Source of the DNA: an uncultured Chryseobacterium sp.
GTDB lineage: Bacteria > Bacteroidota > Bacteroidia > Flavobacteriales > Weeksellaceae
NCBI GenBank assembly: GCA_913778085.1
Contig: CAJYXJ010000015.1
Location: forward strand, 53,690-117,689
Direction: 5' to 3'
DNA: 64,000 nucleotides
Shown here: piece by piece, positions 51,201-59,632 of the stretch
Position numbering within the stretch: position 1 is the first letter of the stretch
Layout of the letters: the number at the start of each line of letters is the position of its first letter
The notes under the pieces: model-generated
What the model was told of the DNA's origin: nothing
Databases searched by the model: none
What the model saw: only the letters and a program-made list of their open reading frames with translations
Translations under genes and position numbers: made by a program

Positions 51201-51540
51201 TCAGGCTGAACTTTCTTCAGCATTCCGCCAGAAGCAGCGCGTGGACGGGGAAGAATTACTGAAAGCCTTCGATGTTACGGGAACCATCCAGTGGGAACGA
51301 AGAAAAACGTCTATCAGAGGAAACTTTTCCTTCATCAATAATGATTTTACAGGCAACAATTTCACTATTGTCGGCAACCAGATGCTGGACGGATTAAAGC
51401 CTGGGAAAAACCAGGTCTGGAGCGTATTTATCCAGCAGGCCATCAATTCTTTCCTTCAATTAAACCTGAATTATGAAGGCAGGAATTCCGGAGACCGCAC
51501 CATTCATATCGGTAGTATGCAGGTGAAAGCAAGTTTTTAG
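48292..51540 (+). CDS. Large outer-membrane protein related to SprA
   Basis: A 1082-residue protein, TTG start, signal peptide RNYILIFVLFFMGLHSGNAQ. An early segment RGITFGNNQGQSVQSSMDLQ, then LASISDHNLPIQADGYTQTL, closely follows the pattern of SprA, the T9SS outer-membrane translocon. Most of the rest is alternating strands (about residues 250-1080) ending in VKASF with a terminal Phe, as in barrel proteins. It has a DYNGDGVQQLDEFEIAEY segment, also found in SprA-like proteins. It is half the size of SprA, so it is a relative rather than SprA itself. It lies among three T9SS cargo genes. Confidence 0.7.
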   Translation: MRNYILIFVLFFMGLHSGNAQVFTWKNPNIPQDSIKQDSLKRDSILAARFEQDIFAKDTLDFVKTNNRIIVDEGVLAKNDKKRFLGELNSKGSIIRGITFGNNQGQSVQSSMDLQISGRLSKDVTILASISDHNLPIQADGYTQTLEEFDKIYMQLNIKDKSILRAGHLDLVEAKNYFAKYQRRSMGLEFQTEFGKENKTFVDVSMGVARSEFHRIRFQGVEGNQGPYRLTGKNGEQFITLISGSEQVFIDGILMKRGENQDYVINYNTGEVTFTSFRPIFQQNFITISYNYANRNYSRYLFTGKLEHKREKLKVGLNWFMENDNKNAPLSLNLSQEDQEILAAAGNDPNLMYAPSGVVAEYDVNKILYRLVQDPSGKHYEFSTDATQTLYTVSYTYFGANLGDYKITQTTNNGRVFQYVGPNMGDYRAVRKLPSPQKSQVYSFNSEYLLKDGKIGADISLSNYDVNLFSSKDSDQNIGYAWRVFGNKTFTKNNWKGTPNFEYQYIDRQFHILDRINDVEFSRDFNLAQEFSGRTQNRFIFSFLNKWNNKSTLNYRINYLDEQDTYKGIKNDLDFGWIKGKFFTKGNLSYLNTNAVLQDTKFIRGGVSTEFTGKKGSWAMGGSMEHNEKKYNDTGLMDVTSFSWKEVFVQKKVGDSARTKLLAKVYMRDNDSVRDNRLQSMNNILGFMAESQIIKTEKTTLNALLHYRKFFYQNQDVDVSRNNDFVVGNILYNQQLFRNGMRLQAFYELGNGQEAQREFQYIKVTDGQGIYKWTDYNGDGVQQLDEFEIAEYSDLAQYIRIYTNSVRYIPSNKNKIQLALFVNPSIVFNSENKFLKRWNFNISLNSQNSFYKKDKVLVLNPFEKNEDQILKNQNILASVQFSPTDKSGWNGNYRFISNDNLINANFSNEEREQTSHFLNIGYWFNKEFRIDWENSVHDLKNSSQLFATRDYRLNNFETKPKATYKFTDAIQAELSSAFRQKQRVDGEELLKAFDVTGTIQWERRKTSIRGNFSFINNDFTGNNFTIVGNQMLDGLKPGKNQVWSVFIQQAINSFLQLNLNYEGRNSGDRTIHIGSMQVKASF

Positions 51541-51807
51541 AGAGTTTAAAGTTCCGTTGATCCTTGTATGATCAACATTTGAAAACAGAAGTTTAAATTA
51601 TTTTTAAATACCGGATCCGGTTTTAAGCTTTTAAATGATAAAGTCTCCTGCAGGGGTGCAGGAAGCTTTCCCGCTTCCGGAAAAGCTTGTCGCAGGGGTG
51701 CAACATACTTTCCCGGTTACCCGAAAAGCCGTTGCTAGGGTGCGACAAACTTTCGGACGCACCCGAAAGCCTGCTGCAGGCTGCAGGAAGCTTTCGGATA
51801 AAAACGG
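51541..51807. other. Intergenic stretch with a 42-bp tandem repeat and an overlapping small ORF
   Basis: No recognised gene. The stretch includes the tandem repeat at 51650-51797. A 58-codon open frame starts at ATG 51635 and stops at 51811; it is open because 42 is a multiple of three. Its product would be 14-residue units (AGVQEAFPLPEKLV, AGVQHTFPVTRKAV, ARVRQTFGRTRKPA). No promoter or clear function supports it as a real gene. Confidence 0.35.
51650..51797. repeat. 42-bp tandem repeat, three full units and a partial one
   Basis: Units begin at 51650, 51692, 51734 and 51776, each opening with GC(A/T)GGGGTGC or a close variant, and carry CTTTC near position 17-21 and GAAA(A)G near 31-36. 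Those two blocks can pair, so each unit could fold as a small hairpin. Units have diverged by substitution only, with no indels across 126 bp. Confidence 0.7.
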
Positions 51808-52059
51808 CTAACCGTGGTTCCGGGATTGGCTTTTCCAGTATTCTACCTGCTCCTTAAGTTCCTTTATGCGTTCTTCGTATTGTTCAATAAGCTTTTCCGG
51901 CAGGTTATTGATAATGTATCCATTATTACCACCTTTATTATCTGTATTAGTAATATTTATACACTCATCAGGCAATAAATCGGTAAAGCCTTTATCTAAG
52001 AATTTTGCAATTTTGTCTATGGTCGATATCAGAAATGTTTCGATTGCAGTATGTTTTCT
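51808..52059 (-). pseudogene. C-terminal remnant of an HTH regulator
   Basis: On the minus strand an open frame reads ISTIDKIAKFLDKGFTDLLP, then INITNTDNKGGNNGYIINN and PEKLIEQYEERIKELKEQVE to SRNHG and a stop. The first part fits the end of an XRE-type helix-turn-helix domain (the xSxxTxxKIAxxL-x-x-xxxDLL pattern), and the rest is a coiled coil, as in small Bacteroidota regulators. A stop codon at 52060-52062 cuts the frame upstream, so the DNA-binding half is missing. Confidence 0.5.
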
Positions 52060-52119
52060 TTATGAAATTATAGAGCAGACTGCATATGATAATGTCAGCT
52101 CTGTTAATGATAGAAAACC

Positions 52120-52142
52120 AAAAAGCCCCGGAAATTCCGGGG
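52120..52142 (-). terminator. Terminator of the 590-aa T9SS protein gene
   Basis: CCCCGGAA (52126-52133) and TTCCGGGG (52135-52142); on the minus strand it is followed by CTTTTT. Confidence 0.7.
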
Positions 52143-52166
52143 TTCTGCTTAATTTCTTTTCATCGT

Positions 52167-53939
52167 TTATTTTTTCATCACTTTAATGGACTGAGATCCT
52201 TTTTCCGTATTTACCTTTAAGACATAAATTCCGGAAGGAAGTGCTCTCATATCCACAGATCCTTTTTCGGCATTGATATTTTCATTGGCCAGTTTCTGTC
52301 CGGCAGCACTGTAAACTTCCACATTGTTGATTTTCGTATCATTGCTGATGTTGATAAAGTCAACAACCGGATTCGGGTAATAATTCAGTTTAGTCTTAGC
52401 TGCTACATCCTGAGTTGCCAAGACAATACTGATAAATTCATAACTTCCCAGATCAGGGGTAATGGCATTCCGTGTAATGCCATCGGCATCTACCGTCACA
52501 TCGGCTACGAAAGTACCTTTGTTATCCAATGCCGCATTTCCTGAGGCTGCCAGGTGAAAATCGGTAGCAGATACAAATACCGGAGAAACGTTCAGTGAGT
52601 TCACATTCCCTCCGAAGCCTAACTGCAATTCTCCCAAAGTAGTTCTTGCGATGGCCCCTATATAGCCCAGTGCAGTACCTGATGAAAAATAATTGTTATA
52701 ATTCATATTAGAAAATACCGTATCGGCAGTACCGGCATAGATGGCATAACGGTCTCCCGTCTGGGTCTGCTTATTTACAAATATATTATTTCTAAGATCA
52801 ATAGCTCCCACAGCAGTAACACCACTTGTTACATTGAATGCGGAAGGTCTTCCGGCAACTGTCTGGTTAGCATCCATGACCACGGTGTTGTAATAAATTC
52901 TATACCCGCCTCCGGAAACTATAATAATTCCGTTACCATTATCAGAAGCTCCTCCGCCTAAAGCATATCCATATCCGGATACACCGTTGATCGTATTATT
53001 ATACACCAGCATATTTGATGCAGTTCCCGTGCAGCTTAAATATAGCCCGGCAGCACCGTAACCTGCGGTATTGGTATTGGAGACATCCGATATTTTATTA
53101 TTAAAAATCAAACCGTTTGTTGCAGCTGCTCCGACCAAAATTCCGGCTGCGGTGGCTGTAGAACCGAGGGTAACTCCCGCAATAACGTTTCCGCTGATCT
53201 CAAAATTTTTGGCATTCTGTACGGCAAGTCCCCGATATCCCATTTTATCCGTGGCCACTGCAGATCCTATAACATTATTTTTAATCATGAATCCCGTATC
53301 CGTATTGGTGGCATTTCCGATAGCAAAGATGGCATTCTGAGCTTTGTTAAAGGAATTATTTATACTGCTGAAATTATTATTGGAAACTTCAGCGGCGGCC
53401 CCCAGTGTGGATCCGGACACAATAATTCCGACGATTGTACCGGAAGAATTGGCTCCGTAGATATTGGTGTTTTTAAAAGTGGCATTCAAAGCCCCATCCG
53501 TGGCGGTACTTGCTACCCAGATAATAACCGGACTTCCCCCTGTAGTATACGTATTGGTAATGGTTAGGTTTCGGGAAGAAGAACCGTTATTACTTCCATC
53601 AATGGTTACATTATCGGCTCCGTTAAGTTTTATGGTGGCCACCGTATCCGCACTTGAAATAGTAGCATTTACTCCGGCAGCCGGTTTAATGAGTACGGAT
53701 GCGTAATTACTGTTACCCGAGCCGTTTCCATTCAGAACGGCAGAGGCAGTTTCTGTTGTATTCCCTGTTACGTTAATCGTGATCGCTCCCTGGTGTAAGC
53801 CTCCATTAATAGCATCGAATGCTGCTTTTAATGTAGTATATGTTCCTATCGCAGTACCGGCAGTTGCGGTAAGGCTGATCTGGGCATTAGTACCTACGGA
53901 TGCAGCTGCTGTTATTAAACAAAATAGAATTTTTCTCAT
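52167..53939 (-). CDS. Secreted beta-helix protein with T9SS C-terminal sorting domain
   Basis: A 590-residue protein. Signal peptide MRKILFCLITAAASVGTNAQ. Residues 20-480 are rich in Asn, Gly, Thr and short repeated strands (ITINVTGNTTETASAVLNGN, NNVIGSAVATDKMGYRGLAV, FEISGNVIAGVTLGSTAT), the look of a right-handed beta-helix as in pectate-lyase-like proteins. The tail (KLNYYPNPVVDFINI, VYSAAGQKLANEN, LPSGIYVLKVNTEKGSQSI) is a type A T9SS domain. Extracellular; the substrate is unknown. Confidence 0.85.
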   Translation of the reverse strand: MRKILFCLITAAASVGTNAQISLTATAGTAIGTYTTLKAAFDAINGGLHQGAITINVTGNTTETASAVLNGNGSGNSNYASVLIKPAAGVNATISSADTVATIKLNGADNVTIDGSNNGSSSRNLTITNTYTTGGSPVIIWVASTATDGALNATFKNTNIYGANSSGTIVGIIVSGSTLGAAAEVSNNNFSSINNSFNKAQNAIFAIGNATNTDTGFMIKNNVIGSAVATDKMGYRGLAVQNAKNFEISGNVIAGVTLGSTATAAGILVGAAATNGLIFNNKISDVSNTNTAGYGAAGLYLSCTGTASNMLVYNNTINGVSGYGYALGGGASDNGNGIIIVSGGGYRIYYNTVVMDANQTVAGRPSAFNVTSGVTAVGAIDLRNNIFVNKQTQTGDRYAIYAGTADTVFSNMNYNNYFSSGTALGYIGAIARTTLGELQLGFGGNVNSLNVSPVFVSATDFHLAASGNAALDNKGTFVADVTVDADGITRNAITPDLGSYEFISIVLATQDVAAKTKLNYYPNPVVDFINISNDTKINNVEVYSAAGQKLANENINAEKGSVDMRALPSGIYVLKVNTEKGSQSIKVMKK

Positions 53940-54117
53940 AATATAAATAGTATTTGGTTCTATAAATATAGTTAAAATAAAGTAAAATATTCATATTTAA
54001 TTAAATTTTTAAATAAAAAATACAACTAAAATTAGTTTTTAATTAAAAAAATTCATATTTAATAATTAGATTTATTTGGCATAAAGGCTTTATTAAAGGC
54101 GCTCTGCACAATCATTA

Positions 54118-54133
54118 TAATTTTGTAAATTTG
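54118..54133 (+). promoter_or_regulatory. Two overlapping -7 boxes of dusB
   Basis: TAATTTTG (54118-54125) and TAAATTTG (54126-54133). The second ends 4 nt before the ATG at 54138, so a transcript from it would be leaderless. Confidence 0.6.
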
Positions 54134-54137
54134 CACC

Positions 54138-55136
54138 ATGATAAAAATTGGCAACATAGAACTGCCGGAATTTCCGCTTCTACTGGCACCGATGGAGGAT
54201 GTAAGTGATCCGCCGTTCAGAAGATTATGCAAAATGCACGGCGCAGACCTGATGTATTCTGAATTTATTTCTTCGGAAGGATTGATCCGCGATGCTATAA
54301 AAAGCCGGAAAAAGCTGGACATTTTTGACTATGAAAGACCTGTCGGGATCCAGATTTTCGGAGGGGATGAAGAAGCCATGGCCATGTCGGCAAGGATTGT
54401 GGAAACGGTAAATCCGGATCTGGTGGATATTAATTTCGGCTGCCCTGTGAAAAAGGTAGTCTGTAAAGGGGCAGGCGCAGGTGTTTTGAAAGACATTGAT
54501 TTAATGGTGCGCCTTACCAAAGCGGTGGTAAGCTCGACAAGCCTGCCGGTAACCGTAAAAACACGTCTTGGATGGGACAGCAATTCCATCAATATCGATG
54601 AAGTGGCCGAACGTCTGCAGGAGACGGGAATCAAAGCATTAACGATCCACGCAAGAACACGCGCCCAGATGTATAAAGGAGAAGCGGACTGGGAACATAT
54701 CTCCAGAATCAAGCAAAACCCAAATATCGAAATTCCTATTTTCGGAAACGGCGATATCGATTCTCCGGAAAAAGCCCTGGAATACAAGCAGAAATACGCC
54801 TGCGACGGAATTATGATCGGCCGGGCGGCAATCGGATACCCATGGATCTTCAACGAGATCAAGCATTTCTTTAAAACAGGAGAACATTTGCCGGCTCCTG
54901 CTATTGAAGACAGGCTCCTGGCGGTCCGTCAGCATGCCGAATGGAGCGCGGAATGGAAAGGGGAAAGGCTTGGACTGGTAGAAATGAGACAGCATTACAG
55001 CAATTACTTCCGCGGAGTTCCTCATTTTAAAGATTTCAGGAAAAAGTTCCTTGAGGTGTTCACATTAGAAGAAATGGATGCCCTGATTAAGGAAACACAG
55101 GAATTCTACACACAATATTTAGCCCAGCAGGCATAA
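54138..55136 (+). CDS. dusB: tRNA-dihydrouridine synthase B
   Basis: Reduces uridine to dihydrouridine in tRNA with FMN and NADPH. TIM-barrel segments are clear: LLAPMEDVSDPPFRRLC, then DINFGCPVKKVVCKGAGAG with the catalytic Cys, ALTIHARTRAQMYKG, IFGNGDIDSPEKAL and GIMIGRAAIGYPWIF. Length 332 aa. A terminator follows 6 nt after the stop codon. Confidence 0.93.
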   Translation: MIKIGNIELPEFPLLLAPMEDVSDPPFRRLCKMHGADLMYSEFISSEGLIRDAIKSRKKLDIFDYERPVGIQIFGGDEEAMAMSARIVETVNPDLVDINFGCPVKKVVCKGAGAGVLKDIDLMVRLTKAVVSSTSLPVTVKTRLGWDSNSINIDEVAERLQETGIKALTIHARTRAQMYKGEADWEHISRIKQNPNIEIPIFGNGDIDSPEKALEYKQKYACDGIMIGRAAIGYPWIFNEIKHFFKTGEHLPAPAIEDRLLAVRQHAEWSAEWKGERLGLVEMRQHYSNYFRGVPHFKDFRKKFLEVFTLEEMDALIKETQEFYTQYLAQQA

Positions 55137-55142
55137 GATAAA

Positions 55143-55169
55143 AACCATCAATTCGATTGATGGTTTTTT
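55143..55169 (+). terminator. Terminator of dusB
   Basis: AACCATCAAT (55143-55152) pairs perfectly with ATTGATGGTT (55156-55165), followed by TTTT. Confidence 0.85.
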
Positions 55170-55191
55170 GTTTATTACCTGTATTGTATGT

Positions 55192-55935
55192 TTAATATCC
55201 TTCTTTTGAAGACTGATTTTTAAGTAAGGCCAGCGCAGAGGAAGTTCCGATTCTTTTTACACCCACGTTAATCATCTTTTCGGCGTCTTCAGGAGTTCTT
55301 ACACCTCCTGCTGCTTTTACCGGGAGTTTACCGGCATTGTCCAGCATAATTCGTATTCCTTCAAAAGTAGCTCCATTGGGCTTTCCGTTTTCCGTTTCAT
55401 AAAAACCCGTTGAGGATTTTACAAAAATTTGGGACAGTTGATTTTCTTTAAAATTTTCTTCTGCCCAACCGGAAATATGCTTGGTGATATCAGCAATCTG
55501 TTCATCTGTTAAGGCAGCAATTTCGATGATCCATTTTACGATTTTGCGATGCTGAAGGCACAAAGCGGTACATTGTACAAATTCTTTCTTTACGGCATTA
55601 ATATCGCCATTGAGGTATTTTTTATAATTGATCACAAAATCCAGCTCATCCGCTCCGTCAGCAATGGCTTTTTCAGCTTCCGCCATTTTCTCCTCTACGG
55701 AAGAGGTCCCCTCGTGAAAACCGATAACCGTTCCTACTACCACATCCGAATTTCTGTCGGCTATATATTTTTTAACGGCAGATACATAATCCGGACGGAT
55801 CATCACGGCAAAAATTCCATTGTCTATAGCTTCCTGGGCCAGTTCTATATTTTTCCGTAAAGTTTCTTCTTCCGAAAGCCCCGACTGTGCAGGAGTTTTC
55901 AGATAGGTTGAATCCAAATATTGAGCGATGTTCAT
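55192..55935 (-). CDS. deoC: Deoxyribose-phosphate aldolase
   Basis: Splits deoxyribose 5-phosphate to glyceraldehyde 3-phosphate and acetaldehyde. Recognised by AVMIRPDYVSAVKKYIA, VVVGTVIGFHEGTSS, ADELDFVINYKKYLNGD, the Schiff-base region QIFVKSSTGF and LPVKAAGGVRTPEDAEKM, with the second Lys. Length 247 aa. It lies 6 nt after an Lrp-type regulator on the same strand, so the two form one unit. Confidence 0.93.
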   Translation of the reverse strand: MNIAQYLDSTYLKTPAQSGLSEEETLRKNIELAQEAIDNGIFAVMIRPDYVSAVKKYIADRNSDVVVGTVIGFHEGTSSVEEKMAEAEKAIADGADELDFVINYKKYLNGDINAVKKEFVQCTALCLQHRKIVKWIIEIAALTDEQIADITKHISGWAEENFKENQLSQIFVKSSTGFYETENGKPNGATFEGIRIMLDNAGKLPVKAAGGVRTPEDAEKMINVGVKRIGTSSALALLKNQSSKEGY

Positions 55936-55941
55936 AATTTG

Positions 55942-56412
55942 TTATACTTTCAGTTGTCTGTAAATACCCTGTTCCAAAGATATGAAAGTTTCTGTTCTTA
56001 TTACGCCTTTCAGCTGCTGAAGCTTGCTGAGAATCTGCATCAGGTGGTCGTTGTCTTTGCAGATTACTTTCAGGAATATGGTGTAGTTTCCCGTAGTGTA
56101 GTGCGCTTCCACCACTTCATTAATATCTTTCAGCGCTTTTACCATATCCGGATAATGACTTGGCAGATCCAGAAATACGCCAATGTACGAAATAACTTTA
56201 TACCCGATCTTTTTGGGATTTAAAAATGATATTGATGTTTCAATAACCCCTGCCTGTTCAAGCTTCTTGATTCTCTGATGGACTGCCGTTGTTGAAATTC
56301 CAACACTTTTCGAAATATTTGACAATGAAGATTTGGCGTTATCCATCAGCATATAAATGATTTCTTTATCGATAGAATCCAGCTGATAGCTTGTGTTCTT
56401 TGAGTTTTTCAT
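55942..56412 (-). CDS. Lrp/AsnC family regulator
   Basis: A 156-residue regulator. The N-terminal HTH is at about residues 10-60 (LDSIDKEIIYMLMDNAKSSL, SNISKSVGISTTAVHQRIKK), and the C-terminal RAM effector domain follows (VISYIGVFLDLPSHYPDMVK, AHYTTGNYTIFLKVI). It probably senses an amino acid or related small molecule. It lies 6 nt before deoC and 26 nt after the nuclease/phosphatase gene on the same strand. Confidence 0.9.
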   Translation of the reverse strand: MKNSKNTSYQLDSIDKEIIYMLMDNAKSSLSNISKSVGISTTAVHQRIKKLEQAGVIETSISFLNPKKIGYKVISYIGVFLDLPSHYPDMVKALKDINEVVEAHYTTGNYTIFLKVICKDNDHLMQILSKLQQLKGVIRTETFISLEQGIYRQLKV

Positions 56413-56438
56413 TCTTTCTTTATTTATGTTTTTTTATT

Positions 56439-57383
56439 TTAATTATCAATTTTAAGCCTTACAAAAACCGGGAAATGGTCGCTGTATCCTCCAAGGTATC
56501 GGGTTCCGGCGTATGTTCTGAAAGGACGCCCACCGGTCTTTTTGTCACGGCTCTTCATTTTTTCATGGCTGAACACTTCCGCACTCTGAAACATCAGCTT
56601 ATTTTCTTCACCAAAGAACGATCCAGAAAGTATGATCTGATCAAAAAGCAATCCGGATTTATAATGAAAAGCAGAATAATTTCTTGCGGAAAACAGCTCC
56701 TGAAAAGGATTTTCCATCATCTTCGCCTGTTTGTCATCACAGAGAAGATTTATTAAATTTTCATCATCCGGGTTTTCATTAAAATCACCACATACAATCA
56801 CACGTTCCTGAGTATGACTTACCATATTCAGAATCCGCGTACGGATTTCGTTCATAATAAAATCTCTTTTCGGTTTGTTAACATCTTTTTCACGTTTTGA
56901 GGGGAGGTGAGCGACAAAAACATTTACAATTTCTCCTTTATATTTTACTTTTGAATATAGTACATCTCTAGTTGTATCGTAGTTTTCCTGGTTTTCATTG
57001 GTTGTTTCAAAAAAGAACGTAATGGCTTCCGAATCCACCACCTCTATTTTATTTTTATCGTATAATAATGCCACATCTACCTTTCTTTCGTCCATAGAAT
57101 CGTAATGTACAATACCATATCGGGTATTAAAAGGGTTAAGTTCCACAAGGTCTTCCAGTACTTTTTTTCCTGATACCTCACAAAGGCCGATCATGAAAGG
57201 CACTATTCCGTTTTCTTCTTTTATAAGCTGAAAAACATGTGCTATTCTGGAAAGCTTAGTCTTATATTTTCGTTCGTCCCAATTTCTCAGCCCTGATAAT
57301 GTAGGATCCAGCTTGTGAACCGGTTTAGGGTCGGGCAAAAATAAATTTTCAACGTTATAAAAACTGAATAGCTCCATCAGCAT
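56439..57383 (-). CDS. Endonuclease/exonuclease/phosphatase family protein
   Basis: A 314-residue metal-dependent phosphodiesterase. Typical segments: FSFYNVENLFLPDPKPVHK, FMIGLCEVSGKKVLEDLVE with the metal-binding Glu, VFVAHLPSKREKD, VIVCGDFNENPDDENL and the final YSDHFPVFVRLK with the catalytic Asp-His. The first ATG is at 57383; the one at 57377 (MELFSFYN) is equally good. No clear signal peptide. Its substrate is unknown (DNA, lipid or phosphate ester). Possibly the first gene of the unit with lrp and deoC. Confidence 0.85.
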   Translation of the reverse strand: MLMELFSFYNVENLFLPDPKPVHKLDPTLSGLRNWDERKYKTKLSRIAHVFQLIKEENGIVPFMIGLCEVSGKKVLEDLVELNPFNTRYGIVHYDSMDERKVDVALLYDKNKIEVVDSEAITFFFETTNENQENYDTTRDVLYSKVKYKGEIVNVFVAHLPSKREKDVNKPKRDFIMNEIRTRILNMVSHTQERVIVCGDFNENPDDENLINLLCDDKQAKMMENPFQELFSARNYSAFHYKSGLLFDQIILSGSFFGEENKLMFQSAEVFSHEKMKSRDKKTGGRPFRTYAGTRYLGGYSDHFPVFVRLKIDN

Positions 57384-57635
57384 GCTTTTCGGAATTTTTC
57401 ACTGACATTTTTAATCGAAAGTGTAAATTTATTATTTTATTTAATATATAATGAATTATTCGCTTAAAATCTTATACTAATTTACCTTATAAATATAGCA
57501 AATTATATGAATTTTAAAGCAATCAGATAATTTTATTTGGAATTATTAAAAACTGAAATAAAAATACTTAACGCTGTTTCTCGTATTGCAGAACCATCTG
57601 ATCAAAGAAGATCGGCCCATTAAATTCTTTAGCTT

Positions 57636-58307
57636 TTACAAAAGATCCGGACGTTTTTCCTTGGTGATTCTTACGGCTTCGTCATGACGCCACTCCTCTA
57701 TTCTGGCAAAATTTCCACTGAGGAGAATTTTAGGAACTTCAAGGCCTTTATACACTTCAGGCCGTGTGTAGATGGGTGGTGATAATAAATCATCCTGGAA
57801 ACTGTCGGTAAGGGCACTTTGCTCATCATTCAGCACTCCCGGAAGCAGGCGGATCACAGAATCTGCCAGGACGCAGGCTGCCAGCTCACCACCTGTCAGT
57901 ACATAATCGCCGATAGAAATCTCTTTGGTAATGTGCAGATCTCTTACCCGCTGATCGATTCCTTTGTAATGTCCGCATAAAAAGATCAGGTTCTGCCTGA
58001 TCGATAAGGTATTGGCTATTTTCTGGTTGAGCGTAATGCCGTCAGGTGTAAGATAGATGACCTCATCATATTCTCTCTCGGATTTCAGTGCGGAGATACA
58101 TTTGTCAAGAGGTTCCACCATCATCACCATTCCGGCTCCGCCACCGTAAGGCTCATCATCGATCTGACGGTGCTTATTGATTGCCCAGTCTCTCAGATGA
58201 TGAAAATGTACTTCTGCCAGTCCTTTATCCATGGCTCTTTTTAAAATGGAAGTTTTGAACGGACTTTCCATCAGCTCGGGAAGTACGCTTATAATATCAA
58301 TTCTCAT
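57636..58307 (-). CDS. trmD: tRNA (guanine-N1)-methyltransferase
   Basis: Methylates G37 of tRNA using SAM. Recognised by [60 protein letters not shown] and [20 protein letters not shown], the knotted SPOUT region. Length 223 aa. It overlaps the NDH-2 gene by 4 nt, so the two are cotranscribed. Confidence 0.95.
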   Translation of the reverse strand: MRIDIISVLPELMESPFKTSILKRAMDKGLAEVHFHHLRDWAINKHRQIDDEPYGGGAGMVMMVEPLDKCISALKSEREYDEVIYLTPDGITLNQKIANTLSIRQNLIFLCGHYKGIDQRVRDLHITKEISIGDYVLTGGELAACVLADSVIRLLPGVLNDEQSALTDSFQDDLLSPPIYTRPEVYKGLEVPKILLSGNFARIEEWRHDEAVRITKEKRPDLL

Positions 58308-59566
58308 TGCAATGTTTCGTTTTTCTTATTCGGCGAAATGATTAATCTTAGGGAAGAATCTTTGTTGAAGTAGCTCCACATCCAGTTAAAAAATACAGCC
58401 AGCTTATTTCTTACACTTAAAATCAGCATCAAATGTAAGAACATCCAGAAAAACCAGGCCAAAAATCCCTGGAATTTGATGAACGGAAGGTCTACTACCG
58501 CCCGGTGTTTTCCGATGGTTGCCAGAGAACCTTTATCCTCATACTCATATTGCTCCCATTGGCTTGTATTCTTCTTCAAAAGGTTTTTACCTAAATTTTT
58601 CGCCTGATGAATGGCAACATTTGCTACCTGGGGATGCCCCTGAGGATATTTCGGGGTTTCCATATAGGCAATATCCCCGATCGCAAAAATATTGTCATAG
58701 CCTTTTATCTTGTTATACCGGTCGGTAATATACCGGTTTTTAATCAGATTTTCTGCAGGAAAACCGCTGATCACATTCCCCGTTACCCCGGCTGCCCAGA
58801 TCACGCTGTTGGATGGGATGGTTTTCCCGCTTTTCATGTATACTTTATCGCCGTCGTATTCTGTTACATATTCCTGGCTCAAAAAGGTAACGCCCAGGTC
58901 TTTTAGATATTCTTCGGATTTATTCTGGGCTTCCTGGCTCATCACGGCTAAGGGTTTTTCCGTAGAACTCACTAAGATGATCTGAAGATGGTCAAAATTC
59001 ATGTAAGGGTAATCCCTCGGGAGAATCTCTTTCTTCATTTCGGCAAATGCGCCGGCCAGTTCCACGCCGGTCGGTCCGCTTCCGACGATCACGATATTCC
59101 AGTTTCCGTCGTCACTCCGGCTTTTTTCCAGGATCAGCTTTTCAAAAGTCATCAGGATATGGTTTCTGATGCCGATGGCCTCCTGGGTATTCTTCATCCC
59201 GAAAGCTTTGCCTTCAAGGTCTTTATTGCCGAAGAAATTCGTTTTGCAGCCGGTAGCGATCACCAGCTTATCATAACTGAACTCCGCTTCATCGGTAATT
59301 ACTTTATTATTTGCTGTATCGATTTCTTTTACTTCCGTCAGGCGGAATTGAGTATTTCTGGAACGCTGGAAAATTTTTCTGAAAGGAAAGGAAATATTGG
59401 AAGGCTCGATCCTCCCGCACGCTACCTGGTAAAAAAGAGGCTGGAACATGTGATGATTTACCCGGTCTAAAACAATTACTTTCTTGTTTTTATTGTTTAA
59501 TGTTTTTGCAAGCTGCAGCCCCGCAAAACCACCCCCGATGATGATGATCTTTTCGCGTGTTTCCAT
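58304..59566 (-). CDS. Type II NADH dehydrogenase (NDH-2)
   Basis: A 420-residue membrane-associated FAD oxidoreductase that passes electrons from NADH to quinone. The N-terminal FAD motif is [17 protein letters not shown], a second dinucleotide motif is [18 protein letters not shown], and [12 protein letters not shown] lies near residue 300. A hydrophobic helix pair near the C-terminus ([16 protein letters not shown]) anchors it. The in-frame TTG at 59575 lies in the -7 box TAAATTTG (59573-59580), so the ATG at 59566 is the start; the mRNA leader would be very short. Confidence 0.92.
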   Translation of the reverse strand: METREKIIIIGGGFAGLQLAKTLNNKNKKVIVLDRVNHHMFQPLFYQVACGRIEPSNISFPFRKIFQRSRNTQFRLTEVKEIDTANNKVITDEAEFSYDKLVIATGCKTNFFGNKDLEGKAFGMKNTQEAIGIRNHILMTFEKLILEKSRSDDGNWNIVIVGSGPTGVELAGAFAEMKKEILPRDYPYMNFDHLQIILVSSTEKPLAVMSQEAQNKSEEYLKDLGVTFLSQEYVTEYDGDKVYMKSGKTIPSNSVIWAAGVTGNVISGFPAENLIKNRYITDRYNKIKGYDNIFAIGDIAYMETPKYPQGHPQVANVAIHQAKNLGKNLLKKNTSQWEQYEYEDKGSLATIGKHRAVVDLPFIKFQGFLAWFFWMFLHLMLILSVRNKLAVFFNWMWSYFNKDSSLRLIISPNKKNETLQ

Positions 59567-59572
59567 AGTAGA

Positions 59573-59580
59573 CAAATTTA
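59573..59580 (-). promoter_or_regulatory. -7 box of the NDH-2/trmD unit
   Basis: TAAATTTG on the minus strand, exact, 6 nt before the ATG at 59566. Confidence 0.6.
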
Positions 59581-59614
59581 CTGATTTTATTTAGCATTTA
59601 GAAGTGAAAAAAGT

Positions 59615-59622
59615 TAGTTTTG
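59615..59622 (+). promoter_or_regulatory. -7 box of the GH25 gene
   Basis: TAGTTTTG, exact, 10 nt before the ATG at 59633 and divergent to the NDH-2 promoter. Confidence 0.6.
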
Positions 59623-59632
59623 CAAGAACTTT

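Noticed and set aside
51650-51797. Tandem 42-bp units as a CRISPR array
   Set aside because: Units are directly adjacent and diverge across their whole length; there are no constant repeats separated by unique spacers and no cas genes.
51866-52186. A plus-strand ORF of 106 codons
   Set aside because: It is the antisense of the HTH remnant and of the terminator of the T9SS gene; the minus frame reads as a known domain end.
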